A model generated the notes under the pieces. That model saw only the letters and a list, made by a program, of their open reading frames with translations, ran no database searches and was not told the origin of the DNA. Both the position numbers and the translations under genes were made by a program. A stretch of 8,554 bases of DNA from Candidatus Bathyarchaeota archaeon (lineage in GTDB: Archaea; Thermoproteota; Bathyarchaeia; TCS64): positions 1 through 8,554 of the forward strand of contig JAOZIG010000388.1 of NCBI GenBank assembly GCA_026014515.1, written 5' to 3'. Below are positions 1-6,469 of this stretch, piece by piece. Position 1 is the stretch's first letter. Each line of letters opens with the position of its first letter.

Positions 1-1068
1 CGAATGGTAAACCTCAGTGAATGCATCATCGATATAATGATAGATGAATACGGACAACGAGGACTCCTAGAGCACATCAGTGACCCATGGTTCTTCCAGA
101 GCCTAAGCTGCGTACTCGGCTACGACTGGCACAGCAGCGGCACCACCACAGTTACCTGTGGAGCCCTAAAAATGGCAATGGACCGACAGAACCTAGGAGT
201 AACAGTCTGCGGGGGAAAAGGTAGGACCAGCCTCAAGACACCAAAAGAGATCAGGGAGATGTCTCAGGTCTTCGGTATCAATGACTACAAGACTGAGTCC
301 ATGGTCTACGCCAGTAAGATGTGTGCAAAAACAGATAACACATTGATTCAGGACAGTTACCAGCTCTATCATCACTGTTTCTTCTTTACTGAGAAAGGTG
401 AATGGATCGTAATCCAGCAAGGCATCAACGAGGAACAGGGAAACGCCCGCAGATACCACTGGGGACTCGACCAGCACAGATACACACAGGAACCCGACCA
501 AGACATACTCTGCCCATCAAAGTTACCAGAAGCCCTAAACATGACCCACAAAGAGAGCCAAGGTAACCAGAAAACATGTGTAGACCTGATACGGGATAAC
601 CCTGAGAAGCTGCGAAGACAGATGGTGAAACCAGTATCCGCGGGACAAAGCAGACTGGACAAATGGAGCGGAACAGAAGACCAGCTACTCATAATGCCCC
701 GCTCGGTAAACTGGGACGCGGTACGTGAAGCCTACGAGTTCCAGCCAAGAACCTATGAGGAGTTTGTGAGCAGAAGAGGCATCGGACCCGGCACAGTCAG
801 GGGACTAGCCCTCGTAGCTGAACTCATCTACGGAGACAGAGCAAGCTGGAAAGACCCAGTGAAATTCAACTTCGCCTTTGGTGGGAAAGATGGTGTGCCT
901 TATCCCGTTGATCGCCGGAGCATGGATGAAGCAGTTGAAGTCCTCAAGAACGGGGTAAACTCATCTAGGTTAAAGACAGGTGAGCAACGACAGGCGCTTC
1001 AACGGCTACGCAAATGTATACCTGAGAGTGTTCCTGAGCGACTGGGTACCATCAAATCATATCAATAA
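1..1068 (+). CDS. DUF763 family protein, 5' end outside the window
   Basis: Conserved archaeal (and some bacterial) family of unknown function. The reading frame is open from base 1 (Arg, then Met-Val-Asn-Leu). In the family a similar Arg-Met pair lies some 20 residues into the protein, so the true start is probably upstream and the ATG at 4 is internal. Counting from that Met, family hallmarks are DPWFFQSLSCVLGYDWHSSG at 27-46, the GGKGRTSLKTP stretch at 70-80, ARRYHW at 148-153, and near the C terminus GIGPGTVRGLALVAELIYG at 259-277, which reads as a helix-hairpin-helix. This is followed by FAFGGKDGVPYPVDR at 290-304. The hairpin suggests nucleic-acid binding, which is inference; no reaction is known to me. 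About 354 residues are present. The stop codon overlaps the converging transglutaminase gene by 7 bases. Confidence 0.9.
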   Translation, partial: RMVNLSECIIDIMIDEYGQRGLLEHISDPWFFQSLSCVLGYDWHSSGTTTVTCGALKMAMDRQNLGVTVCGGKGRTSLKTPKEIREMSQVFGINDYKTESMVYASKMCAKTDNTLIQDSYQLYHHCFFFTEKGEWIVIQQGINEEQGNARRYHWGLDQHRYTQEPDQDILCPSKLPEALNMTHKESQGNQKTCVDLIRDNPEKLRRQMVKPVSAGQSRLDKWSGTEDQLLIMPRSVNWDAVREAYEFQPRTYEEFVSRRGIGPGTVRGLALVAELIYGDRASWKDPVKFNFAFGGKDGVPYPVDRRSMDEAVEVLKNGVNSSRLKTGEQRQALQRLRKCIPESVPERLGTIKSYQ

Positions 1069-2174
1069 GCCTTGTTTTTGTTCCCGTAATGGAACATCAA
1101 ACCTATCGCGATTAACAATGCAGCCCCCAAGCCAAGCAAAAGATAATTCTGCAACGGGTTGTCAGCTGCGTATGTTACTTTGACTGTATCGCTGACAGTA
1201 ACATATACCGTGCTATTGATGTACCTGTCCCGAGTCTCAAGAGTTCCACCGATGTAAGGCTGTTCTGATACATTCAAGACCGGGATAATATTGCTGTTAT
1301 ACTCTGGAGCGCTCTGAATCAACTCTAACCCAGAGTCCGCGTTGGTCATAGTGAGATCAACTGGCACCCACCCCCATGGAGGAATATAGACCATAGCCCA
1401 TCCATGCCAAGCCACCCCATCTGCCTCGTTTATCAGGTGATCGTCCCAGCTACTATCCTGATCGTTTATCGCGTTATGAACATAGATGCCTACCTGAAGA
1501 TAGGCTGGAATATCCAAGCTCCGTAGCATGGTAATCAAGAGGATAGACTGATCATCACAGTCTCCAAGTTGATTCGCTAGAGTACTATTGGGGTACTGGG
1601 GGGTCTCATAGTTACAATACGTTGTCTCATCTACGATGTATTCGACAAGGTTTGACACTGTTTCGAGCACAGTATCATCCACATCGACGAGCCCAGATGC
1701 AATATCGTAAAACATTGGATCATCAATGGGAAAAGTCTCGGTTGGGAAACAATACTCATCAACGAGCTCGGATGGGATCGCGTCAAATCCTTCTGCGGTG
1801 GATAGATCAAACTCTGGAACCGCGAGTTCTGAGGATGTTATCTGGTAGGTGATTGTGTATGATTCCTCCTCGCCGGGGGATAGTGTGAGGTCAATGTCTA
1901 CTATGACCCCCTTGTTCCCATCGGTGTCCATTACCTCGGTTCTGTACTCGCGGCTAATCTCGTTGATTTTTACAGTGGTTCCAGTTGTGTTGATAAACAG
2001 GGGGAAGGCTACGTCACCCTCGGTTAATGTGAAGTCTGTGTTTCCCCTGTTCTCAAACTTGTACTCCAGTGTGTACTCGTATACCGTAGGCGCCTTAGCC
2101 AGAACTAGGGGGGATAACAGGTTCAGTGTCAAAATTATGGTGATTAGGGTTCGTGATTTATTCAACTGGTTCAA
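1062..2174 (-). CDS. Secreted, membrane-anchored transglutaminase-like protein
   Basis: A 370-residue surface protein with a papain-fold transglutaminase-like core. Residues 8-26 form a hydrophobic signal peptide, with likely cleavage after VLA-26. Residues 30-115 look like a beta-rich domain. The core carries all three expected catalytic residues: Cys206 in GDCDDQS, His257 in WHGWAMVYI and Asp273 in GWVPVD. A transmembrane helix spans about 343-361 and is followed by a short basic tail, so the catalytic part should face outward. Four N-glycosylation sequons (Asn62, 196, 301, 320) fit surface exposure. Such domains in archaea may be proteases, crosslinkers or amidases; the substrate cannot be read here. 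The start is TTG: no ATG or GTG lies in frame between it and the upstream stop, it begins exactly at a signal peptide, and a T-rich TATA-like element lies 22-29 bases upstream with no Shine-Dalgarno, suggesting a leaderless message. Confidence 0.86.
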   Translation of the reverse strand: MNQLNKSRTLITIILTLNLLSPLVLAKAPTVYEYTLEYKFENRGNTDFTLTEGDVAFPLFINTTGTTVKINEISREYRTEVMDTDGNKGVIVDIDLTLSPGEEESYTITYQITSSELAVPEFDLSTAEGFDAIPSELVDEYCFPTETFPIDDPMFYDIASGLVDVDDTVLETVSNLVEYIVDETTYCNYETPQYPNSTLANQLGDCDDQSILLITMLRSLDIPAYLQVGIYVHNAINDQDSSWDDHLINEADGVAWHGWAMVYIPPWGWVPVDLTMTNADSGLELIQSAPEYNSNIIPVLNVSEQPYIGGTLETRDRYINSTVYVTVSDTVKVTYAADNPLQNYLLLGLGAALLIAIGLMFHYGNKNKAY

Positions 2175-2192
2175 AAGAGAGGGGGATGAGTG

Positions 2193-2205
2193 CCTAAAAA
2201 ATAGT
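2193..2205 (-). promoter_or_regulatory. TATA-like element of the transglutaminase gene, possibly also the transketolase terminator
   Basis: On the minus strand the 39-base gap between the transketolase C stop and the TTG start contains CTATTTTTTAGG, with six T at 2201-2196. Its centre is about 25 bases upstream of the TTG, the normal archaeal TATA-to-start distance for a leaderless transcript. A T run directly behind a stop codon is also what archaeal RNA polymerase uses to terminate, so the same bases could serve both roles. Neither is proven. Confidence 0.4.
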
Positions 2206-2213
2206 TCCCAGAC

Positions 2214-3146
2214 TCACTTACTCGTCTTCTTGATTAACACGCGAACAGACTCAGCGATATGCTCAGCCGTCAAACCATGATGAGCGATCAACTCACTCTG
2301 TTCCCGCGCAGTCTCACTGAAGGTATTCTTAACACCCATTATCTTCATGGGCGTCGGGTACTCCTCTGCGAGCACCTCTGCTACCGCGCCTCCTAGTCCA
2401 CCATTCACCTGATGCTGCTCAGTCGTAAGCACACGACCAGTTTTCTTCGCGGACTCGACTATGGTGTCCCGGTCTAAAGGCTTCAACGTATGCACGTTCA
2501 AGACCTCAGCAGCGATACCCTCACCAGAGAGAATCTTTGCGGCTTCAACAGCGAAATTTACCTGTGAACCGATGGCTGCAATGGTAACATCAGAGCCTTC
2601 TTTTATTGTCGCTACTTTTCCAAGCTGGTACTGGTAGTTCTTTTCGAGTATGGGCTCTTTTTCTCGTCTCAGCCGCATATAGGTTGGTCCTTTGATCTTC
2701 ATGATTGCGTCGAGAGCATGTTTGGTCTCCTCGGCGTCACAAGGTACAAGCACCTTAAGGTTCGGGATAACACGAGTAATAGCCAAGTCCTCCAAGGCTT
2801 GGTGACTTGCGCCGTCAGAGGCGCATGATAAGCCTCCGTGAGACGCTACAAGTTGAACATCTAGTTTATCGTGAGCAATCAGGTTTCGTATCTGGTCCCA
2901 AGCACGTCCTGTCTCGAAATAGGCGAAGCTTGAGGCGAACACCTTCTTTCCTCCTAAAGCTAGTCCAGCTGAGAAGGCTACGAGGTTCTGCTCCGCTGCG
3001 CCTACATCAAAGAATCTTTCCGGGTACGCTGATGCGAATTTATTTGTTCGTGTTGACGCGGATAGGTCGGCGTCTACCACGACTATTTTCTTGTCTGCAC
3101 CGTTTTCTTTTAGCCATTCACCGTAGGCTCCTCTTGTCTCTGACAT
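2214..3146 (-). CDS. Transketolase, C-terminal subunit
   Basis: A 310-residue protein covering the pyrimidine-binding and C-terminal domains of transketolase, which works with the N-terminal subunit encoded just upstream. The enzyme moves two-carbon ketol units between sugar phosphates using thiamine diphosphate, in the cytoplasm. Visible marks: VVDADLSAST at 23-32, the catalytic Glu52 in VGAAEQN (this Glu activates the cofactor), GGLSCASDGASHQALEDLA at 104-122 with His115, the phosphate-side region near RLRRE at 158-162, and the C-terminal-domain motif TTEQHQVNGGLGGAVAEVLAE at 241-261. The length is typical of archaeal split transketolases and nothing is missing. The ATG lies 2 bases after the N-subunit stop. 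A strong GGAGG at 3154-3158 with a 7-base spacer fixes the start and is embedded in the end of the N-subunit gene, so the two are cotranscribed and probably made in equal amounts. Confidence 0.95.
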   Translation of the reverse strand: MSETRGAYGEWLKENGADKKIVVVDADLSASTRTNKFASAYPERFFDVGAAEQNLVAFSAGLALGGKKVFASSFAYFETGRAWDQIRNLIAHDKLDVQLVASHGGLSCASDGASHQALEDLAITRVIPNLKVLVPCDAEETKHALDAIMKIKGPTYMRLRREKEPILEKNYQYQLGKVATIKEGSDVTIAAIGSQVNFAVEAAKILSGEGIAAEVLNVHTLKPLDRDTIVESAKKTGRVLTTEQHQVNGGLGGAVAEVLAEEYPTPMKIMGVKNTFSETAREQSELIAHHGLTAEHIAESVRVLIKKTSK

Positions 3147-3148
3147 TT

Positions 3149-3964
3149 CTAGTCCTCCCCTAGCTCGCTTAGAGCCTTTGCCATTTCTTCATCGTTTGGC
3201 GCCTTTCCGTGGAACCCGACATTGTTCTCCATGAAGGATACGCCTTTTCCTTTGGTGGTATGCGCGACTATTACGGTGGGTTGACCCTTGTGGGATGCCG
3301 CCTGTTTGAATGCATCAAGTAGCTCATCAAAGCTGTGCCCATCACACTCGATGACATTCCAGTTAAACGCCTTCCATTTATCAGGGAAAGGCTCAAGACA
3401 CACCACGTCCTCGGTGCAACCATCTATCTGAAGCATGTTCCTGTCAACGATAGCGGTCAAGTTATCCAGTTTTCTGCTTGGAGCAGTCATGGCTGCCTCC
3501 CAGACCAGTCCCTCGTCACATTCACCGTCACCTAGCAGACAATAGACTCTGGTCTTCTTGCCGTCGATCTTTGCTGCTGCTGCGATTCCTGCGGCTACGC
3601 TGAGTCCGTTTCCTAGGCTTCCTGAGCTTATCTCGACGCCTTTTGTCTTCATGGCGTCTGGGTGTCCCTGTAGTATGCTTCCGTATAGTCTGAGCTGGTC
3701 AGTTGATTCTGGGATATATCCTGCTTCCATCAAAACAGTATAGAATAGTGGTGCTGAGTGTCCCTTGCTGAGTACGAATCTGTCGTGTTCAGGGTCGTTT
3801 GGGTCTCTGTTCATCACGTTGAAGTATAGTGAGAGCATTATCTCCACGCTGCTCAGGCTTCCCCCGGGGTGTCCAGACTTGGCGTCATGGATCATCTTGA
3901 GGAGGTGAGCGCGTGTTTTCTTAGAAAGGGCTTCGAGTTCGGGCACTGTGAGCTTTTTATTCAT
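3149..3964 (-). CDS. Transketolase, N-terminal subunit (thiamine-diphosphate domain)
   Basis: A 271-residue protein that binds the diphosphate and Mg2+ of thiamine diphosphate. Marks in order: SGHPGGSLSSVEI at 30-42, DRFVLSKGHSAP at 61-72, SGSLGNGLSVAAGIA at 114-128, and the cofactor motif from GDGECDEGLVWEAA at 145-158 to VDRNMLQ at 173-179 (Asp146, Asn176). HTTKGKGVSFMEN at 235-247 follows. It is complete for the archaeal two-subunit arrangement and needs the C subunit for the catalytic Glu. In archaea this enzyme is usually tied to pentose and erythrose 4-phosphate supply; the rest of that pathway is not in this window. The ATG is supported by a GGTGG site with a 4-base spacer and by a TTTAAA box upstream. 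First gene of a two-gene operon. Confidence 0.95.
   Translation of the reverse strand: MNKKLTVPELEALSKKTRAHLLKMIHDAKSGHPGGSLSSVEIMLSLYFNVMNRDPNDPEHDRFVLSKGHSAPLFYTVLMEAGYIPESTDQLRLYGSILQGHPDAMKTKGVEISSGSLGNGLSVAAGIAAAAKIDGKKTRVYCLLGDGECDEGLVWEAAMTAPSRKLDNLTAIVDRNMLQIDGCTEDVVCLEPFPDKWKAFNWNVIECDGHSFDELLDAFKQAASHKGQPTVIVAHTTKGKGVSFMENNVGFHGKAPNDEEMAKALSELGED
3154..3158 (-). promoter_or_regulatory. Shine-Dalgarno site of transketolase C subunit
   Basis: GGAGG, within GGGGAGGA, read on the minus strand. It sits inside the last codons of the N-subunit gene, 7 bases before the ATG of the C subunit. The stop of one gene lies between the site and the next start, a layout that favours translational coupling. 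Confidence 0.8.
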
Positions 3965-3968
3965 TTAT

Positions 3969-3973
3969 CCACC
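3969..3973 (-). promoter_or_regulatory. Shine-Dalgarno site of transketolase N subunit
   Basis: GGTGG followed by ATAA and the ATG, on the minus strand. It partly matches the archaeal anti-Shine-Dalgarno complement GGAGGTGAT, and it supports ATG 3964 as the start. Confidence 0.6.
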
Positions 3974-4006
3974 AGCGGATTTTGCTATTACAGATATTAG
4001 CATGTG

Positions 4007-4012
4007 TTTAAA
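4007..4012 (-). promoter_or_regulatory. TATA box of the transketolase operon
   Basis: TTTAAA on the minus strand, centred about 46 bases upstream of ATG 3964. With the usual 26-base spacing the transcript would begin near 3983, giving a leader of about 20 bases that contains the GGTGG site. It lies in the 108-base gap behind DUF371, so the transketolase operon probably has its own promoter. Confidence 0.5.
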
Positions 4013-4072
4013 GGCTTCTTAAAATCGTCTATTGTAGTGCCTTATGGTGCACCTGAAATTAACACGTTGATG

Positions 4073-4501
4073 TCAAGGAGATTCATAGGTCAACTGGACC
4101 ATGATCATGGTTTCTGGGTCCTTGAGAACCTCTACAAGCTCATCTGGGATGTCTATTGCGGCTTTATCGCATTGAATCATTAGTGTTCTTCCACATGTAT
4201 AGCTGCTTTTTCTGGCAACCATGTCTATCTTGTCAGTGTATTCTAGCTCTGGGTCTCCTATTCCGGTGGTCTCGAACACTTGGTTTCCTGCTTGGAGGGT
4301 GAATGTTATTCGTGTTTCTGGGTTTCTGGCTGCTTGTTTGATCTCTTCTGGTAGCTGAGCTAACCCAATCTCTGCACCTACCGCGATAATACAATCGCCT
4401 CTGGGGGTAAGATGTGGTTCTATTGTGGTCATTAATGTGGTCTTGTGTCTGGATCTGATGTTTGGGTGTCCTTTGGCTTTGAACTGGAATGTGTGTCGCA
4501 T
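4073..4501 (-). CDS. DUF371 family protein
   Basis: A 142-residue soluble protein of a conserved archaeal family with no known function. Family signatures seen: FKAKGHPNIRSRHKTTL at 7-23, LTPRGDCIIAVGAEIGLAQLP at 31-51, a GIGDPEL stretch at 80-86, and ARKSSYTCGRTLMIQCDKAA at 96-115, with LPE/IPDELVEVLKDPE-type helices (50-56, 118-130) after each half. There is no signal peptide or membrane helix, and the length matches the family. The ATG starts 3 bases after the stop of the glycosyltransferase, so the two form an operon. Only a weak GGA lies upstream, about 12 bases from the start. The pairing with a membrane glycosyltransferase is a context clue but no evidence of shared function. Confidence 0.92.
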   Translation of the reverse strand: MRHTFQFKAKGHPNIRSRHKTTLMTTIEPHLTPRGDCIIAVGAEIGLAQLPEEIKQAARNPETRITFTLQAGNQVFETTGIGDPELEYTDKIDMVARKSSYTCGRTLMIQCDKAAIDIPDELVEVLKDPETMIMVQLTYESP

Positions 4502-4504
4502 CTT

Positions 4505-5464
4505 CTATATTTCCAGTAACCGTATCAATGCTAGTTTTATCTTGTCACTGATGCCGTTTCCATGGGTCTCCTGAGTCTTGTAGAGCTTCAGTTCCTCTAT
4601 GGTTATTCGTATGTCCTCAGAGATGACATAGTAGCTGAATACCCCCAGCAAGATACCTAGGCTCAGATACCAGCTAAAGGCATTCACGAAACGTCTTGAG
4701 AAATAGACTAGAACCATGGCTGTTAACGCCATGTGGCTACGCCTCAAGTTAGATTTATGTCGATAAAGGAATGTGAGCATCTCGCTCCCCACGTAACCCG
4801 CGCCTAGTCCCATGAGTAGGGGTATGTTTAGTAGTGCGCCTATGATGCTGAGTATGACGCTGAGTATGCCTCCCGGGTACTCGATCTGTCTGTTGAAGGG
4901 TATCTCTGTACGGGTAAATGCTCTTCTGAGGTATCGTGTTTTGCCTTGGTTTCTGATGCGCCAGCTTAGGTTCCAGTCCTCTGCTCGTTTGGCGCCTGTG
5001 TATCCGGGGCTTGCGTTGTAGGCTTTCTTTGTGTATGCCATGTTTGCGCCTTGGAATAGTTTGAAGCTGCCCTGCATTATGGCGCTGCACCAACAGTAGA
5101 AGCTGCTCATGGGGTTTTTGTTTAATGGTCTGAAGGCTCCGCCTACTGCTGCTACTTTTGGGTCATTGAATGGTTTGATGAGTTCCTCGATCCAGTGTTC
5201 AGGCGCTATACAGTCGGCGTCTGTGGTTACTATGATGTCTCCTGTGGCTTCTCGTGCTCCATAGTCGCGCATCTCGGCTAGCGTATAGCCGGGTTTGATG
5301 AATACCTTGTCGCAGTATTGTTCTGCTATTTGTGGTGTGCGGTCTACGCTGCCGTTGTCTATTACTATGAGTTCTACGGGGTGGGTTTGGCGTCGTATCG
5401 ATTTGAGGCACTCTTCTATGATTACTTCCTCGTTGAGCGCTGGGATTACGACGCTGACATTCAT
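4505..5464 (-). CDS. Family 2 glycosyltransferase with C-terminal membrane helices
   Basis: A 319-residue GT-A fold enzyme that should transfer a sugar from a nucleotide sugar to a lipid-linked or surface acceptor at the cytoplasmic membrane face. From ATG 5464: the nucleotide-binding start MNVSVVIPALNEE at 1-13, VIDNGSVDRT at 34-43, the metal-binding DAD at 82-84 in TTDADC, GGAFRPL at 108-114, the acceptor-side GANMAYTKKAY at 139-149, and the catalytic-base region AEDWNLSWRIRNQG at 161-174 (Glu162-Asp163). Hydrophobic segments at about 199-224 and 246-282 are membrane helices, followed by a charged tail. Donor and acceptor cannot be read. An in-frame GTG at 5506 would add 14 residues, but a TATATA box lies inside that extension, exactly 30 bases before ATG 5464, and family homology starts at the ATG, so I place the start there, probably leaderless. 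DUF371 follows 3 bases after the stop. Confidence 0.9.
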   Translation of the reverse strand: MNVSVVIPALNEEVIIEECLKSIRRQTHPVELIVIDNGSVDRTPQIAEQYCDKVFIKPGYTLAEMRDYGAREATGDIIVTTDADCIAPEHWIEELIKPFNDPKVAAVGGAFRPLNKNPMSSFYCWCSAIMQGSFKLFQGANMAYTKKAYNASPGYTGAKRAEDWNLSWRIRNQGKTRYLRRAFTRTEIPFNRQIEYPGGILSVILSIIGALLNIPLLMGLGAGYVGSEMLTFLYRHKSNLRRSHMALTAMVLVYFSRRFVNAFSWYLSLGILLGVFSYYVISEDIRITIEELKLYKTQETHGNGISDKIKLALIRLLEI

Positions 5465-5491
5465 TATGGGGGCTAGGATTTGGTTATGGAT

Positions 5492-5497
5492 TATATA
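5492..5497 (-). promoter_or_regulatory. TATA box of the glycosyltransferase operon
   Basis: TATATA, read on the minus strand within CTATATAATCC, centred 30 bases upstream of ATG 5464. The start region has no Shine-Dalgarno site. The spacing fits a transcript beginning at or a few bases before the ATG. Confidence 0.6.
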
Positions 5498-5529
5498 GTT
5501 TTCCACTGGTCTAGGGGTAGTGGAAAAGA

Positions 5530-5534
5530 TTTAA
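5530..5534 (+). promoter_or_regulatory. TATA-like box of the tRNA-Ala gene
   Basis: TTTAA, preceded by the purine-rich GGAAAAGA that could serve as the TFB recognition element. It is centred 32 bases before the first base of the tRNA, so transcription would begin a few bases ahead of the mature 5' end. It lies 33 bases from the oppositely directed TATA box of the glycosyltransferase. Confidence 0.55.
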
Positions 5535-5563
5535 GTCGGGGCATGGTATCCATTGGGAGTACT

Positions 5564-5638
5564 GGGCTGGTAGTTCAGTGGTAGAATGCTTGGTTGGCAA
5601 TCAAGAGGTCGGGGGTCCAATTCCCCCCCAGTCCACCA
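5564..5638 (+). tRNA. tRNA-Ala, anticodon GGC, CCA encoded
   Basis: A complete intron-free cloverleaf. The acceptor arm GGGCTGG (5564-5570) pairs with CCAGTCC (5628-5634), leaving A73 and an encoded CCA (5636-5638). The pair G3:U70, the alanine identity signal, is present. The D stem is GTTC/GAAT with G18G19 in its loop. The anticodon stem CTTGG/TCAAG (closing G-U) holds the loop TTGGCAA, anticodon GGC at 5596-5598. The variable region is AGGTC, and the T stem is GGGGG/CCCCC. T8-A14 and G15-C48 tertiary pairs are intact. The one oddity is the T loop, TCCAATT: it has C at position 55 where nearly every elongator tRNA has U (pseudouridine). The bases that make it alanine-specific are clear, so I read it as functional. 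Confidence 0.93.
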
Positions 5639-5683
5639 CTCTTTTCTGGTGTCTACTGGTGGGTACTTTGGGGAATTTTTTTT
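5639..5683 (+). terminator. T-rich terminator region behind tRNA-Ala
   Basis: CTCTTTTCT starts directly after the CCA, and a run of eight T follows at 5676-5683. Archaeal RNA polymerase terminates at such T runs without needing a hairpin. The remainder up to 5833 is AT-rich and shows no gene. Confidence 0.5.
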
Positions 5684-5833
5684 CTTGTGTGAGTTTTTAT
5701 GATGGTTTCCTATTTCTGATTCAATTATATGGATTATTTTTTGTTGATTATACAATACATCTTTCATGTAGTAATGTTATTGAATTTCCCAGAGTATAAC
5801 AAAGAGATTTTGTGAATTTATAATAGGATAAAG

Positions 5834-6364
5834 TTACTGATCTGTTACGTATTTTATTGAAGTGCTAGGAGGTTTCCACTGAATGCCTTTGATTTCCTGT
5901 ATTTTTTTCATCCTTTTGATAAGGTACTCATAATGTTCCAGAAAGTTAGGACCCATGTATCTTGTTCGCTGCTCCATAATTATTGGTTCAAACTTATCCC
6001 ACATCATTATAATTGAACTCCCTATAGAGTCATAAACCATCATCTCGTCAACCAGATTTTGTTTTAACATTACACCTATACTGTTAGCCAGAGTCCACTG
6101 TGCATATCTTTGTGCATATGAAACAGGGTTCGTGTTTGAGCCATATTTTTTCTCAAAGTCATCGTAATCAGTCCACTCCATGTACATCAGTTCACGGTTC
6201 CGTAGCCAAGAATCGTAGTCTGATAAATCCTTGCTAATTGTACTAAACAGCTGTGCTTGTCTGGTTTTATTCTGGGTTCTCAAAACCAGAACATAGTAAC
6301 TGAATCCAGCTATTACCCCAAAGATCGCCACAAGGTCTCTGATTAATGATAACTCTATCATCAT
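5834..6364 (-). CDS. Small membrane protein with one N-terminal helix, DUF4760-like
   Basis: A 176-residue protein of unknown function. Residues 7-28 (LIRDLVAIFGVIAGFSYYVLVL) form one transmembrane helix, followed by RTQNKTRQAQLF and a mainly helical cytoplasmic part rich in Trp, Tyr, Met and charged residues. The layout of one helix, then an R/Q/N-rich segment and an acidic helical domain resembles DUF4760-type membrane proteins, but I recognise it by layout, not by a decisive motif. It is visibly AT-richer than its neighbours: two 60-base lines in it count 19 and 20 G+C, against 29 for a line in the glycosyltransferase gene. It stands alone, reads toward the tRNA, and has TATA-like GATAAA repeats upstream. 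Starts at 6364 or 6361 (two adjacent ATG) are both possible. It may have been acquired. Confidence 0.75.
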   Translation of the reverse strand: MMIELSLIRDLVAIFGVIAGFSYYVLVLRTQNKTRQAQLFSTISKDLSDYDSWLRNRELMYMEWTDYDDFEKKYGSNTNPVSYAQRYAQWTLANSIGVMLKQNLVDEMMVYDSIGSSIIMMWDKFEPIIMEQRTRYMGPNFLEHYEYLIKRMKKIQEIKGIQWKPPSTSIKYVTDQ

Positions 6365-6385
6365 TCATTCACAAAATAGAGTTAT

Positions 6386-6416
6386 GATAAAGTGATGATA
6401 AAATATTCGATAAAAT
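6386..6416 (-). promoter_or_regulatory. Three phased GATAAA repeats upstream of the DUF4760-like gene
   Basis: On the plus strand GATAAAG (6386-6392), GATAAAAT (6397-6404) and GATAAAAT (6409-6416) recur at 11 and 12 base steps. Read on the minus strand each is a TTTATC-type TATA element. The nearest is centred 25 bases before ATG 6364, right for the promoter. The other two could be alternative TATA boxes or a regulator site on one face of the helix. Confidence 0.4.
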
Positions 6417-6469
6417 ACAGCCTCATTAAACAAATATGTTGACCCCCATAGAGTCACATCGTATTACTA

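Noticed and set aside
193..692. Minus-strand frames inside the DUF763 gene
   Set aside because: Antisense of conserved DUF763 motifs; no promoter or ribosome site.
2214..3964. Possible frameshift splitting a single transketolase gene
   Set aside because: The C-terminal part has its own ATG and a strong GGAGG site, both halves are complete, and two-gene transketolases are normal in archaea.
4755..5093. 112-residue second frame on the same strand inside the glycosyltransferase gene
   Set aside because: Arg/His/Gln-rich translation caused by the A/C-rich coding strand. It overlaps the DAD-to-ED region of a clearly conserved enzyme.
5531..5767. 78-residue minus-strand reading frame across the tRNA gene
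   Set aside because: It covers the whole tRNA-Ala on the opposite strand; its translation is the antisense of the cloverleaf and has no family features.
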